Source: an uncultured Pelagibacteraceae bacterium (GTDB taxonomy: Bacteria > Pseudomonadota > Alphaproteobacteria > Pelagibacterales > Pelagibacteraceae). From it: a stretch of 64,000 bases of DNA. The notes under the pieces were generated by a model that was given only the letters and a program-made list of their open reading frames with translations, searched no databases and was not told the origin of the DNA. The DNA lies in NCBI GenBank assembly GCA_902585365.1, contig CACIDF010000002.1, positions 1 to 64,000 of the forward strand, in the 5' to 3' direction. This document shows, piece after piece, positions 46,084-55,913 of this stretch. Position numbers and translations under genes: made by a program. The first letter of the stretch is position 1, and each line of letters opens with the position of its first letter.

Positions 46084-47081
46084 ACCAAGATCATCCAAAA
46101 GTGAATTATGGTAAAACTGGAGTTTTATTAATTAATCTCGGTACACCAGATAGTACTGGCTGGTGGGACATAAGGAAATATTTAAAAGAATTTTTATCTG
46201 ATAGAAGAGTAATAGAAGTAAACCCTATTCTTTGGCAAATAATATTAAATCTTTTTATATTAACATTTAGACCTTCTAAAACTGCAAAAGCCTATAAAGA
46301 GATTTGGATGAAGGATAAAAACATGTCTCCGCTTAGATATTATACCATGATGCAAACTCAGAAATTATCAAAAAAATTTAATATGGAAAACCTAATAATT
46401 GACTTTGCAATGAGATATGGGTCACCAAGTATCAGTGGAAAAATTAGAGATCTTAAGGAAAAAGGTTGTGAGAATTTAATAGTATTACCTCTTTATCCTC
46501 AATATGCATCACCCACAACCGCAACTGTTTGTGATGAAGTATTTAGATCTTTAATGAAATTGAGATGGCAGCCGAGTCTTCAAATTGTATCTCACTATGA
46601 GGAAAATCCCCTTTATATAGATGCAATTGTCAATTCTATAAAAAAAAAAATTTCAGAAATTAATTGGAAACCAGACTTAATTGTTGCATCGTATCACGGA
46701 ATACCAAAAAAATATTTTGATAGAGGTGATCCATATCATTGTTACTGTATGAAAACTACGAGGCTTTTAAAAGAAAAATTTAATAGTATTGAAATTATGA
46801 CAACATTTCAATCAAGGTTTGGCCCACAGGAATGGCTAACGCCCTATACAGATAAAACGTTAGAAGAAATTCCAAAACAAGGTAAAAAAAATATATTAGT
46901 TATTTGCCCTGGCTTTGCCTCAGATTGTGTAGAAACATTAGAAGAAATAGCGATACAAGGAAAAGAGTCTTTTTTTGATGCGGGTGGTGAAAATTTCGAT
47001 CTAATACCGTGTTTAAACGACAATGAAGATCATATAAATTTGCTAAAAAATTTAGTGGACTCATACTTGGTAAGGAAATGA
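46080..47081 (+). CDS. hemH: Ferrochelatase
   Basis: Inserts ferrous iron into protoporphyrin IX. GVLLINLGTPDSTGWWDIRKYLKEFLSDRRV near the start, MRYGSPSI, LPLYPQYASPTTATVCDEV, VASYHGIPKKYFDRGDPYHCYC with the metal-site His, TFQSRFGPQEWLTPYTD and CPGFASDCVETLEEI with the catalytic Glu. 333 residues. Overlaps hemE and hemJ by 4 bases. Confidence 0.98.
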   Translation: MNQDHPKVNYGKTGVLLINLGTPDSTGWWDIRKYLKEFLSDRRVIEVNPILWQIILNLFILTFRPSKTAKAYKEIWMKDKNMSPLRYYTMMQTQKLSKKFNMENLIIDFAMRYGSPSISGKIRDLKEKGCENLIVLPLYPQYASPTTATVCDEVFRSLMKLRWQPSLQIVSHYEENPLYIDAIVNSIKKKISEINWKPDLIVASYHGIPKKYFDRGDPYHCYCMKTTRLLKEKFNSIEIMTTFQSRFGPQEWLTPYTDKTLEEIPKQGKKNILVICPGFASDCVETLEEIAIQGKESFFDAGGENFDLIPCLNDNEDHINLLKNLVDSYLVRK

Positions 47082-47512
47082 ATATTTACTTAATTTTAAA
47101 ATCATTACATTTGATAGCGGTAATCTCTTGGATGGCTGGACTTTTATATTTACCGAGAATTTTTGTATATCATTCTGAAAATAAATTAAACAACGACATA
47201 TCTGGAGTTTTTAAAATAATGGAAAGACGCCTATATTTTTACATTATGTATCCAGCAATGTTATTATCTTGGATTTTTGGAGTATCAATTATTCACTTTC
47301 AAGGAATAGAATTATTAAAGGCTAAATGGTTTTTGATAAAAATTATTGCTGTGATTATTTTAACAGGCTATCATTTTTATCTTGGACATTGTTTAAGATC
47401 ATTTAATCAGGATCTAAATAATAACAGCCCTAAATTTTTTAGAGTAATTAATGAGATTCCTACAATTTTACTAATATTGATAGTCTTTTTGGCGATTTTA
47501 AAGCCTTTGTAG
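47078..47512 (+). CDS. hemJ: Protoporphyrinogen IX oxidase HemJ
   Basis: Integral membrane, oxygen- or quinone-linked oxidase for protoporphyrinogen IX, the form found in most Alphaproteobacteria lacking HemG/HemY. 144 residues with four spans; opening LKSLHLIAVISWMAGLLYLPRIFVYH contains the conserved His and Arg, and later AKWFLIKIIAVIILTGYHFYLG and FRVINEIPTILLILIVFL. Order hemE-hemH-hemJ-rho is usual in the group. Confidence 0.95.
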   Translation: MNIYLILKSLHLIAVISWMAGLLYLPRIFVYHSENKLNNDISGVFKIMERRLYFYIMYPAMLLSWIFGVSIIHFQGIELLKAKWFLIKIIAVIILTGYHFYLGHCLRSFNQDLNNNSPKFFRVINEIPTILLILIVFLAILKPL

Positions 47513-47570
47513 GGTTGAAAAATTCATAATAATGTTTATATTTTAATTATCTTAACAAAAATTCCCTTTA

Positions 47571-48842
47571 ATGAAAATCGAAGAGCTTAAAAAAAACCCC
47601 CCGGCACAGCTTATTACGCAAGCAGAAGAGCTTGGAATAGAAAACGCTAGTACTTTAAGAAAACAAGAAATTTTATTCGCTATACTCAAAAAACTTGCTG
47701 AAAAAGGCGAGGAGATAACTGGTATGGGTGTTTTACAATTATTGCAAGATGGCTTTGGTTTTCTCAGGGCATTAGAATCAAATTATTTACCAGGCGCAGA
47801 TGATATTTACGTAAGCCCGAGCCAAATAAGGAAATTTGGTCTTAGAACTGGAGATACTGTAGAGGGACCTGTGAGAGCTCCTAAAGAGGGTGAAAGATAT
47901 TTTGCTCTATTGCAAGTAAGCAAAATTAATAATGAAGATCCAATGAAATCTAGACACAAAATTGCTTTCGATAATTTAACACCGCTTTATCCAAACAAAC
48001 AATTAGTTATGGAAGTAGAAAATAACAAAATAGAGAAAAAACCAGACTTAACTTCAAGATTGATAGATTTAGTAAGCCCTATTGGAAAAGGTCAAAGATC
48101 ATTAATTATCTCTCCTCCCAAGGCTGGAAAAACCATGATACTTCAAAGTATTGCAAACTCAATAACAGCAAATCATCCTGAGTGTTCATTAATGGTATTA
48201 TTGATTGATGAGAGACCAGAGGAAGTTACAGACATGCAAAGAACAGTCAAAGGAGAGGTTATCAGCTCAACCTTTGATGAACCAGCTCAAAGACACGTTG
48301 CTGTAGCAGAAATGGTAATAGAAAAAGCCAAAAGGCTAACGGAGCATAAAAAAGATGTGATTATATTATTAGACTCCATAACTCGTTTAGGAAGAGCATA
48401 TAATGCGGTTGTCCCAAGCTCAGGTAAAGTTTTAACAGGAGGTGTTGATGCTAACGCTCTTCAAAGACCCAAAAGATTTTTTGGTGCCGCAAGAAATATT
48501 GAAGAGGGAGGATCATTAACAATTATAGCCACAGCATTAATTGATACTGGAAGCAGAATGGATGAAGTAATTTTTGAGGAATTTAAAGGGACAGGAAATA
48601 GCGAAACAATACTTGATAGAAAGATTTCAGAAAAAAGGATTTTCCCAGCTATAGATATAACTAAATCAGGTACAAGAAGAGAAGAATTATTATTTGATAA
48701 AAACGATCTTCAAAAAATGAATGTTCTAAGAAGAATTATTGCCCCAATGGGATCAATGGATGCTATTGAGTTTATAAATTCTAAATTAAAGGCTACAAAA
48801 TCTAATACAGAATTTTTTAATTCAATGAATAAGCCAGCTTAA
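47571..48842 (+). CDS. rho: Transcription termination factor Rho
   Basis: Hexameric RNA helicase. N-terminal helical part, then the RNA-binding cold-shock-like domain ([45 protein letters not shown]), Walker [16 protein letters not shown] near residue 180, [14 protein letters not shown], Walker [17 protein letters not shown] and the R/Q-loop region. 423 residues. A palindrome covers the stop codon (48834-48847), possibly a weak terminator or autoregulatory hairpin. Confidence 0.98.
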   Translation: MKIEELKKNPPAQLITQAEELGIENASTLRKQEILFAILKKLAEKGEEITGMGVLQLLQDGFGFLRALESNYLPGADDIYVSPSQIRKFGLRTGDTVEGPVRAPKEGERYFALLQVSKINNEDPMKSRHKIAFDNLTPLYPNKQLVMEVENNKIEKKPDLTSRLIDLVSPIGKGQRSLIISPPKAGKTMILQSIANSITANHPECSLMVLLIDERPEEVTDMQRTVKGEVISSTFDEPAQRHVAVAEMVIEKAKRLTEHKKDVIILLDSITRLGRAYNAVVPSSGKVLTGGVDANALQRPKRFFGAARNIEEGGSLTIIATALIDTGSRMDEVIFEEFKGTGNSETILDRKISEKRIFPAIDITKSGTRREELLFDKNDLQKMNVLRRIIAPMGSMDAIEFINSKLKATKSNTEFFNSMNKPA

Positions 48843-48847
48843 GCTGG
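48834..48847 (+). terminator. Hairpin spanning the rho stop codon
   Basis: CCAGC-TTAA-GCTGG, a perfect 14-base palindrome containing the TAA stop (48840-48842). There is no T-run after it, so it is not a classical intrinsic terminator; it may slow exonucleases or mark a Rho-type end. Confidence 0.45.
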
Positions 48848-48912
48848 AAATCTTCACATCAAATCTTAAAATTATTTATGTTCTTTAAAAATTCACATTA
48901 TATACTCAAGTA

Positions 48913-50244
48913 ATGACGATTTTTGCACTATCTTCAGCACCAGGACAATCAGGAGTGGCTGTATTTAGAATCTCAGGTCCAGAAACAGGTAATATTATTA
49001 AATTAATAACGAACAAGGATTTACCATCTCCTAGAAAAGCAAAGCTGCTAAAAATAAACAATATCAACAATTCTAGCTTAATAGATGAAGGTATAATTTT
49101 ATGGTTTCCTGCCCCAAATAGCTACACAGGTGAGGATATGGCAGAACTTCATGTTCATGGAAGCAGGGGTGTAATTAAAGAAATACAAAACAACCTTTTG
49201 AGTACAAAAAAATGTAGAATGGCAGAGGCAGGAGAGTTTACTAAGATAGCCTTCGTTAACGGTAAAATAAACTTATTAAAAGCAGAAGCAATAGGAGATT
49301 TAATAGCCGCTGAAACACAAATTCAGATTGATCAAGCACAAAGTATTATAAGAGGAAAAAGTTTTTTAAAATTTGAAAATATTAGAAAAAAAATTATTAA
49401 AATATTAGGGACTATGGAAGCTAAAATTGACTTTCCCGAAGATGATATTCCTGAAAATGTGACCACAAATATAAAAAATGAAGTCGAGAATATCGAAATA
49501 GAAATAAAAAAAATTCTTGATGACAATAAAGTTGGTGAGAAGATTAGGACTGGTTTTAAAATTGCTATTGTTGGACCACCGAATTCAGGAAAATCAAGTT
49601 TAATGAATTACTTTTCGAAAAGAGATGTTTCAATTGTTTCTGAAATAGCTGGCACAACTAGGGATGTTTTAGAAACCCATTTAAACTTTGATGGATATCC
49701 AGTTATAATTTCAGATACTGCAGGTATTAGGGAGTCAAAAGATATAATAGAGAAAAAAGGTATAAAATTAGCGTTTAAAAAAGCAGAGGAAGCGGATCTA
49801 AGAATAGTAATAATAGAGCCAAAAAATGTTGAATTCTTTGGTTTTTTGAATGATTTATTCGATAAAAGCTCAATTTTATTAGTTAATAAAACAGATTTAT
49901 ATGATTTTAAAGTTCCTGAGCAATTAAAAAAATATAATCCTTTTCTTATATCTGTTTTTAAAGAAACCAATATTGATAAAGTAATATCAGAAATCAAATA
50001 TATTTTAAAAAAATCATTATACACAAGTACAGATGTTTTTATTACTAGAGAACGTCACAGGATTGATTTAAATAATTGTATTCTTTCTTTACAAGATTTC
50101 AAAAATAAAAATTTAAATGAAGAATTTGATAAAGCTACAGAGGATTTAAGAGTTGCTGTAAGAAATTTAGGTAAGGTTGTCGGAAAAGTTGATGTAGAGG
50201 AGATTTTATCTAGTATTTTCAATGATTTCTGCATAGGTAAATAA
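48913..50244 (+). CDS. mnmE: tRNA modification GTPase MnmE
   Basis: With MnmG makes the 5-(carboxymethyl)aminomethyl group at U34 of tRNAs. N-terminal folate-binding domain (IFALSSAPGQSGVAVFRISGP, YTGEDMAELHVHGS), G domain with G1 VGPPNSGKSSLMNYFS near residue 222, G2 AGTTRDV, G3 DTAGIRES and G4 NKTD, and the canonical C-terminal FNDFCIGK. 443 residues. 95 bases before mnmG. Confidence 0.98.
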   Translation: MTIFALSSAPGQSGVAVFRISGPETGNIIKLITNKDLPSPRKAKLLKINNINNSSLIDEGIILWFPAPNSYTGEDMAELHVHGSRGVIKEIQNNLLSTKKCRMAEAGEFTKIAFVNGKINLLKAEAIGDLIAAETQIQIDQAQSIIRGKSFLKFENIRKKIIKILGTMEAKIDFPEDDIPENVTTNIKNEVENIEIEIKKILDDNKVGEKIRTGFKIAIVGPPNSGKSSLMNYFSKRDVSIVSEIAGTTRDVLETHLNFDGYPVIISDTAGIRESKDIIEKKGIKLAFKKAEEADLRIVIIEPKNVEFFGFLNDLFDKSSILLVNKTDLYDFKVPEQLKKYNPFLISVFKETNIDKVISEIKYILKKSLYTSTDVFITRERHRIDLNNCILSLQDFKNKNLNEEFDKATEDLRVAVRNLGKVVGKVDVEEILSSIFNDFCIGK

Positions 50245-50339
50245 ACCGCTAATTACCTATTAAATTAGCTTATTTTACATTTAATTAATAAAATTCAAGA
50301 TAGTCTTGTAAAAAAAGATTTCAAATATAAATTCAGGTA

Positions 50340-52211
50340 ATGGAAAATAATAAACAGTACGATGTCATAGTAATTGGTGGAGGTCATGCAGGCTGCGAGG
50401 CTGCTGCCGCGTCTGCAAGATTAGGAGTAAATACAGCTCTTTTTACTAATGATAAATCGTCTATTGGTGAGATGTCTTGTAATCCAGCAATTGGTGGTTT
50501 AGGTAAAGGCCATTTAGTTAGAGAAATAGATGCTTTAGATGGTGTTATGGGAGATGTGGCTGATAAATCTGGTATTCAATTTAAGCTATTAAATAGGAGT
50601 AGAGGACCAGCTGTAAGAGGGCCCCGTACCCAAAGTGATAGATCATTATATAAAAAATATATGCAAGAAAAACTTATAAACTACTGTAATTTAAGCATTT
50701 TTTCTGACTCCGTAAATGGCTTTATATTTAATAAAAATAGTATAAACGGTATATTAACTTCCTCTGGAAAAGAAATTCACTCTAACAAGGTTATACTTAC
50801 AACAGGAACATTTTTGAATGGAATGATACATATAGGTGACAAAAGAACTCCCGCAGGTAGATATAATGAAAAGCCTACTATTGGATTAAGTGAACAATTG
50901 CATAAATATAATTTTAAAATTGGCAGGTTAAAAACAGGTACCCCGCCTAGGTTAGATGGTAGGACAATTGATTATTCAAATTTAGAAGAACAACATCCAG
51001 ATGATCAAATATCATTTTTCTCTTTCCTAACCAAAAAAAATATTAACAAACAAATTAGATGTGGAATTACTTACACCAACGAAAAGGTTCATGAATTGAT
51101 TTCTAAAAATATTAAACAAAGCGCAATGTATTCGGGAAGTATTAAAGGAGTAGGGCCAAGGTACTGTCCTTCCATAGAGGATAAAATCTATAAATTCAAG
51201 GATAAGACTAGGCACCAAATCTTTCTGGAACCCGAAGGACTTGAAGATAACACAGTGTACCCCAACGGAATTTCAACATCGCTTCCAGCCAATTTACAAC
51301 AAAAAATATGCAATAATATCAATGGTTTAGAAAACGTTAAAATATTACGCCCAGGTTACGCAATAGAATATGATTATGTTGATCCAAGGGAACTTTTTTT
51401 AACATTAGAAACTAAGAAGATAAAAAACTTTTACCTCGCTGGTCAAATTAACGGCACAACAGGTTATGAGGAAGCTGCAGCTCAAGGACTAATAGCTGGA
51501 GCTAATGCTGCTTTATCAATCAAGGGTAAAGAGCCATTAATTCTAGATAGATCCCAGGCATATATTGGCGTGATGATAGACGATTTAGTTACAAAGGGAG
51601 TTGCTGAACCTTACAGGATGTTTACCTCAAGAGCCGAATACAGATTATCTCTAAGATGTGATAATGCTGACCTAAGGCTCACTCCTGTTGGAATTAAGTT
51701 CGGTTTAGTTAAATCAGAGAGAAGGAAATTATTTGAGGATAAATCAAAAGAATTGGAGAAATTAAACAAAAAAATGGATAAATTGAAGATATCACCGTCA
51801 GAAGCAGAAAAACATGGAGTTAAAATCGCAAAAGATGGAGTTTATAGGTCAGCAAACTCTGTATTAGCTCAAAAAGGAGTAAAATTTAATAAAATTAGGG
51901 ATATTTGGCCTGAAATAGGTGATTATAGTAGAGAAATTGAGGAGCAGATTGAAATTAACGCTCACTATAAAGGTTATATGAAGAAACAAAAGGCGGATAT
52001 TCTAGCTTTTAAAAGAGATGAGAGCCTTAAAATACCATCTGATATAAATTATGATAGTTTTTCAGGGCTTTCTAATGAAGTTAAGTCTAAATTTAAGCAA
52101 ATTAGGCCAAAAACAATGGGCCAAGCTTTGAGAATAGATGGAATTACCCCAGCAGCTGTATTTATTCTATTGTCACATCTTAAAAGAAAGTCTATTAAGC
52201 ATATAGCTTGA
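50340..52211 (+). CDS. mnmG: tRNA uridine 5-carboxymethylaminomethyl modification enzyme MnmG
   Basis: FAD enzyme partner of MnmE. FAD loop [21 protein letters not shown] near residue 10, [24 protein letters not shown], the [13 protein letters not shown] block, [26 protein letters not shown], and [26 protein letters not shown] near 365. The C-terminal helical domain ends [14 protein letters not shown]. 623 residues. Overlaps rsmG by 4 bases in the chain mnmG-rsmG-parA-parB. Confidence 0.98.
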   Translation: MENNKQYDVIVIGGGHAGCEAAAASARLGVNTALFTNDKSSIGEMSCNPAIGGLGKGHLVREIDALDGVMGDVADKSGIQFKLLNRSRGPAVRGPRTQSDRSLYKKYMQEKLINYCNLSIFSDSVNGFIFNKNSINGILTSSGKEIHSNKVILTTGTFLNGMIHIGDKRTPAGRYNEKPTIGLSEQLHKYNFKIGRLKTGTPPRLDGRTIDYSNLEEQHPDDQISFFSFLTKKNINKQIRCGITYTNEKVHELISKNIKQSAMYSGSIKGVGPRYCPSIEDKIYKFKDKTRHQIFLEPEGLEDNTVYPNGISTSLPANLQQKICNNINGLENVKILRPGYAIEYDYVDPRELFLTLETKKIKNFYLAGQINGTTGYEEAAAQGLIAGANAALSIKGKEPLILDRSQAYIGVMIDDLVTKGVAEPYRMFTSRAEYRLSLRCDNADLRLTPVGIKFGLVKSERRKLFEDKSKELEKLNKKMDKLKISPSEAEKHGVKIAKDGVYRSANSVLAQKGVKFNKIRDIWPEIGDYSREIEEQIEINAHYKGYMKKQKADILAFKRDESLKIPSDINYDSFSGLSNEVKSKFKQIRPKTMGQALRIDGITPAAVFILLSHLKRKSIKHIA

Positions 52212-52843
52212 TCGAATCGAATCTTAAAAAATATTCTGAATTAGAAACATTAAACGTTTCACGTGAAACATTTCCTGCCTTAGAAGAGTTTAGATCATTA
52301 TTGTTGAGTGAAAACAAAAAAATAAACTTAATAAGCAAATCAACCGAGAAAGACTCAATAAAAAGACATATAATAGACTCAGCGCAAATAATTGATATTA
52401 TTGATAAAAATACTAAAACTTGCCTAGATATAGGCTCAGGTTCTGGCCTTCCAGGCGTAGTTCTTGCAATTATCTTAAAAAAAAAGGGATCAAAAATAAA
52501 ATTCAAACTTTATGAGAAAAGTATGAAGAAAAGCAATTTTTTAAAAAAAATGATCAAGCACTTCGAATTAAATGCTGAGGTAAGGCAAAAGAATATTTTT
52601 GAAGAAAGGGAATTAGAAGCAGACATAGTAGTAGCTCGAGCTTTTAAACCACTGCAAACAATATTAGAATTAATAAACAAAAATTTTTCTCATTATAACA
52701 GTTTAATACTTTTCTTAGGAAAGAGTGGCAGGGAAAATATTAATGAATGTTTAAAATTATGGAAGTTTGATTATGAAATTTTAAAAAGTTTAACAGACGT
52801 AAATTCAGTCATTGTAAAAATAAATAATTTAAGAAAAACATGA
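52208..52843 (+). CDS. rsmG: 16S rRNA (guanine-527 N7) methyltransferase RsmG
   Basis: SAM-dependent methyltransferase of 211 residues. SAM-binding loop [19 protein letters not shown] near residue 78, then [14 protein letters not shown], and the catalytic region VVARAFKPL. The start overlaps the end of mnmG by 4 bases. A parS site is embedded in codons 17-21, where the DNA sequence also encodes Asn-Val-Ser-Arg-Glu-Thr, a feature shared by many Alphaproteobacteria. Confidence 0.96.
   Translation: MIESNLKKYSELETLNVSRETFPALEEFRSLLLSENKKINLISKSTEKDSIKRHIIDSAQIIDIIDKNTKTCLDIGSGSGLPGVVLAIILKKKGSKIKFKLYEKSMKKSNFLKKMIKHFELNAEVRQKNIFEERELEADIVVARAFKPLQTILELINKNFSHYNSLILFLGKSGRENINECLKLWKFDYEILKSLTDVNSVIVKINNLRKT
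52256..52269. promoter_or_regulatory. parS centromere site inside rsmG
   Basis: Perfect 14-bp palindrome GTTTCACGTGAAAC; with flanks, 15 of 16 bases match the universal parS consensus TGTTTCACGTGAAACA (first base is C). ParB (encoded 1.4 kb downstream) should load here. I noticed no second copy in the window. Confidence 0.95.
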
Positions 52844-53640
52844 AAGAAAAAATTATATCAATAATAAATCAAAAGGGTGGGGTTGGGAAAACTACGACAG
52901 TAATAAATTTAGCGGCAGGACTTTCTTTGAATAACAAAAAAGTTTTGGTAATTGACTTAGATCCCCAAGGAAATGCTACAACGGGTTTAGGATTATCTAA
53001 TATAGATCAAACATCTAATTCAATTTATCAAGTGTTGATCGGAACAAAAAAAATTGATGAAGCAATTTCGAAAACAAATTTTTCTAACCTGGATATAATC
53101 ACTTCAAATGTGGATTTATCTGGATTGGAAGTGGAAACAGCAGATGATGGTCGTAGAGCTTATATTCTAAAGGAGAAATTGACCGCATATTTAAATGATT
53201 CTAGAGCTTCATATGATTATGTGCTTATAGACTGCCCTCCTTCCCTAAGTTTGTTAACTGTAATGGCCTTGGTAGCCTCTCAATCTCTTTTAGTCCCTCT
53301 TCAAACTGAATTCTTTGCTTTAGAGGGCATAACTCAACTGATCAAAACTATCGATAGGATTAAACTTGGATTAAATTCAGAACTTACCATTAGAGGAATA
53401 CTTCTGACTATGTATGATAAGAGAAATAAGCTTTCTGGAGAAGTTGAAACTGAAGCAAGAAATTATTTTAAAGATAAAGTATACAAAAATGTTGTTCCAA
53501 GGAATGTAAGATTGTCCGAAGCCCCTTCACACGGTATGCCAGTTATATTTTATGATAAGGCTTGTCCAGGAAGTAAATCATATATCAATTTTACAGAGGA
53601 ATTTTTAGCGCAAGAAGAAAGTTTCGAGACAGCAGCATGA
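52840..53640 (+). CDS. parA: Chromosome partitioning ATPase ParA
   Basis: Deviant Walker A IINQKGGVGKTTTVINLAAG at residues about 7-26, Walker A' VLVIDLDPQGNATTGLG, and Walker B YVLIDCPPSLSLLTVMAL. It binds DNA nonspecifically and drives ParB-parS complexes apart. 266 residues. Overlaps rsmG and parB by 4 bases each. Confidence 0.98.
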   Translation: MKEKIISIINQKGGVGKTTTVINLAAGLSLNNKKVLVIDLDPQGNATTGLGLSNIDQTSNSIYQVLIGTKKIDEAISKTNFSNLDIITSNVDLSGLEVETADDGRRAYILKEKLTAYLNDSRASYDYVLIDCPPSLSLLTVMALVASQSLLVPLQTEFFALEGITQLIKTIDRIKLGLNSELTIRGILLTMYDKRNKLSGEVETEARNYFKDKVYKNVVPRNVRLSEAPSHGMPVIFYDKACPGSKSYINFTEEFLAQEESFETAA

Positions 53641-54479
53641 TAGGATTTAAAAATAAAAAAGGACTTGGTAGGGGCTTATCATCTTTAATTGGAGAAGGTA
53701 AATTTGTAGAGAGCACTAAAGCTAATATAAGTGATCTTAAAAGAAATAAATACCAACCGAGAAAAAAGTTTGATGAAATAAGCTTAGAGGAATTAACGGA
53801 GTCTATAAAATCAAGAGGAATTATTCAGCCAATAATAGTTAGAAACTCAAATACAGACATTAAATACGAAATTATTGCAGGTGAAAGAAGATGGCTTGCT
53901 GCACAGAGAGCTGGGTTACATGAAGTACCAATTGTTGTTATAGAGGCAGATGATAAAAAAGCATTAGAGTTTGGAATAGTTGAAAATGTTCAAAGACATG
54001 ACTTGAATGCAATAGAAGAAGCAGAAGGTTATAAAAGACTTATTGATGAATTTTCTTATGATCAAGAACAAGTTGCCAAATTTATAGGGAAAAGCCGAAG
54101 CCACATAACAAATTGTTTGAGATTGTTAAGCTTACCTGTTGAACTTATTGAATTTGTTAAAGATAACAAAATATCCCCAGGCCATGCAAAAATCCTGGTT
54201 GGTCTTGAAAATTCTATTTTTATTGCAAAAAAAATAATTTCAAAGAGATTGTCTGTTAGACAAGCTGAAACTTTAGTTAAAGCTTATAAAGCTCCTAGTA
54301 AAAAACATATAAGCAAAAAAGATCCTAACATAAAGGTTTTAGAGCATAAACTAATGGAAAAAATTGGTATGAATATTGAGATAAAGAATAAAAAAAATAA
54401 TAAAGGATCAATAACTTTTCATTATAATGAATTAGATCAATTAAATAGAATTATAGAGTCTATAAAAAAGAGTTACTAG
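53637..54479 (+). CDS. parB: Chromosome partitioning protein ParB
   Basis: CTP-dependent clamp that loads at parS. N-terminal KKGLGRGLSSLIGEG, CTP-binding motifs GERRWLAAQRAGL and ENVQRHDLNAIEEAEGY, helix-turn-helix YDQEQVAKFIGKSRSHITNCLRLLSL near residues 135-165, and a C-terminal dimerisation helix. 280 residues. Its tail overlaps holA by 20 bases (convergent). Confidence 0.97.
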   Translation: MIGFKNKKGLGRGLSSLIGEGKFVESTKANISDLKRNKYQPRKKFDEISLEELTESIKSRGIIQPIIVRNSNTDIKYEIIAGERRWLAAQRAGLHEVPIVVIEADDKKALEFGIVENVQRHDLNAIEEAEGYKRLIDEFSYDQEQVAKFIGKSRSHITNCLRLLSLPVELIEFVKDNKISPGHAKILVGLENSIFIAKKIISKRLSVRQAETLVKAYKAPSKKHISKKDPNIKVLEHKLMEKIGMNIEIKNKKNNKGSITFHYNELDQLNRIIESIKKSY

Positions 54480-55461
54480 TTTTCCGATATAATATTTCAT
54501 ATATGAAATTTTTCATTAAAATTAAATTTTGAGAATTATTTTTTTTAATTTTAATTTCAATATCATTTAATTCACAAATTAAATTTATAATATTTTCAAA
54601 AGACCAAAGTTGAAGTTGTTTTTTTAAAATTGGTTTATCCTTCCAAAATATGGGTGGTTTATATTCGTTTATTGCTTTTTCTACATTGTTTTCGTTATTA
54701 ATAATCTCTAATAAACTTAATATCTTTTTTGTTTTTTGCAAAAAAACCCTTAATATTAAAAAAGTATCTTCTTGAGAATAAATATTTTCATTCAATATTT
54801 CTTTTACTTTTATATAATTTTTAGTCAAAGAGGCATCAACTAATTCTGAAGCACTGTAATTTTCAGATAAATTTGTTAATACAGCTATTTCTTTCAATGA
54901 TATAATTTTTTTTTCTGATATGTAATTTGAAATTTTATCCAATTCTTTATTTAAATTACCTCTGTCACCCATACACCTATTAACTAACAAATTTAATGTT
55001 TCTGTTGAAATACTGATTTTTTTCTCACTAAAAAATTTTCTTGCAATATTTATTAAAGATTGAGAATTATCTTTGTAGGTTGGTATCACCACCACATTGC
55101 TAGATCTTTCTGCATAATTTCTTAATTTTGATTTTTTTTCTAATATACTACAATTTATTATAAATAGATCATCAGAGGCAACTTCAAATATTTCTATTAA
55201 TAGTTCCGATATTTTTTCTGTACATCTTTCTAAAAAAAAAATTCTTTTTTCATCAAATAAAGATTTGTTTTTTATTTCATTATAAAACTCACTTTTGCTT
55301 TTTAAAATTTGTGCTTCTTCGTACTTAATTTCTTTTCCATTTTGATTTTTTTTTATTTTATTAATTATTTCTTCTTTTAATCCTTCATTTTCACCATAGA
55401 GAAGAAAGAATTTAAATTTATCAATATTATTTTTTTTTAATTCGAAGGTTTTTAATATCAT
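54460..55461 (-). CDS. holA: DNA polymerase III delta subunit
   Basis: Opens the beta clamp in the clamp loader. FFLLYGENEGLKEEIINKI near residue 17, the mid-domain SLINIARKFFSEKKISISTETLNLLVNRCMGDRGNLNKELDKI typical of HolA (domain II helices with the GDRGNL motif) and a C-terminal helical collar. 333 residues. Strong lysine/asparagine bias. Order leuS-lptE-holA opposite parB is the standard alphaproteobacterial one. Confidence 0.95.
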   Translation of the reverse strand: MILKTFELKKNNIDKFKFFLLYGENEGLKEEIINKIKKNQNGKEIKYEEAQILKSKSEFYNEIKNKSLFDEKRIFFLERCTEKISELLIEIFEVASDDLFIINCSILEKKSKLRNYAERSSNVVVIPTYKDNSQSLINIARKFFSEKKISISTETLNLLVNRCMGDRGNLNKELDKISNYISEKKIISLKEIAVLTNLSENYSASELVDASLTKNYIKVKEILNENIYSQEDTFLILRVFLQKTKKILSLLEIINNENNVEKAINEYKPPIFWKDKPILKKQLQLWSFENIINLICELNDIEIKIKKNNSQNLILMKNFIYEILYRKTSNSFL

Positions 55462-55913
55462 TTTATATTAGCCAAAAATACAAGTATTTCTTGGGTAATT
55501 TGTTCAACTAGATTAAACTTAATATTTTTTTCGTATTGTTTTAAATTAAACTTATTATCATCAATATTATATTCAAAGTTTTCCGAAAAGACATTTGATG
55601 CTATTAAATTTTGATTAGTATCTAAAACAGATAAATTAACTGTAATATTTAACCTACTTTTTGAGGGATTACCTTTTGAGTCTTTCAAAACCGTAATAAC
55701 TTCCTCTTCAAATTCAAATTTTATATTTAAACTTTTATTAGCATCATCGTTTGAAAAAGCATTTATGGTATTTTGAATGTAGTTCGTAAGGTTATTATTA
55801 ATGTTTTTTTGAAAATTTATAATTTTGTAATTACTATCCTTAGATGAGTATATTGGTGTGTATCCACAACTGTTTAATAAGAATATCAAAAAAATTAAAA
55901 TTATTTTTTTCAT
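55458..55913 (-). CDS. lptE: LPS-assembly lipoprotein LptE
   Basis: Outer-membrane partner of LptD in lipopolysaccharide insertion. 151 residues. Lipoprotein signal with lipobox [12 protein letters not shown] (Cys 16), then the family's first strand YKIINFQKN..., a beta-alpha-beta layout, and a C-terminal helix [16 protein letters not shown]. The family is poorly conserved, so position between leuS and holA (4-base overlaps) is an important support. Confidence 0.88.
   Translation of the reverse strand: MKKIILIFLIFLLNSCGYTPIYSSKDSNYKIINFQKNINNNLTNYIQNTINAFSNDDANKSLNIKFEFEEEVITVLKDSKGNPSKSRLNITVNLSVLDTNQNLIASNVFSENFEYNIDDNKFNLKQYEKNIKFNLVEQITQEILVFLANIK

Noticed and set aside
50296-50308. Hairpin CAAGA-TAG-TCTTG in the mnmE-mnmG gap
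   Set aside because: Only five base pairs, followed by A's not T's; not a terminator in either direction that I can support.
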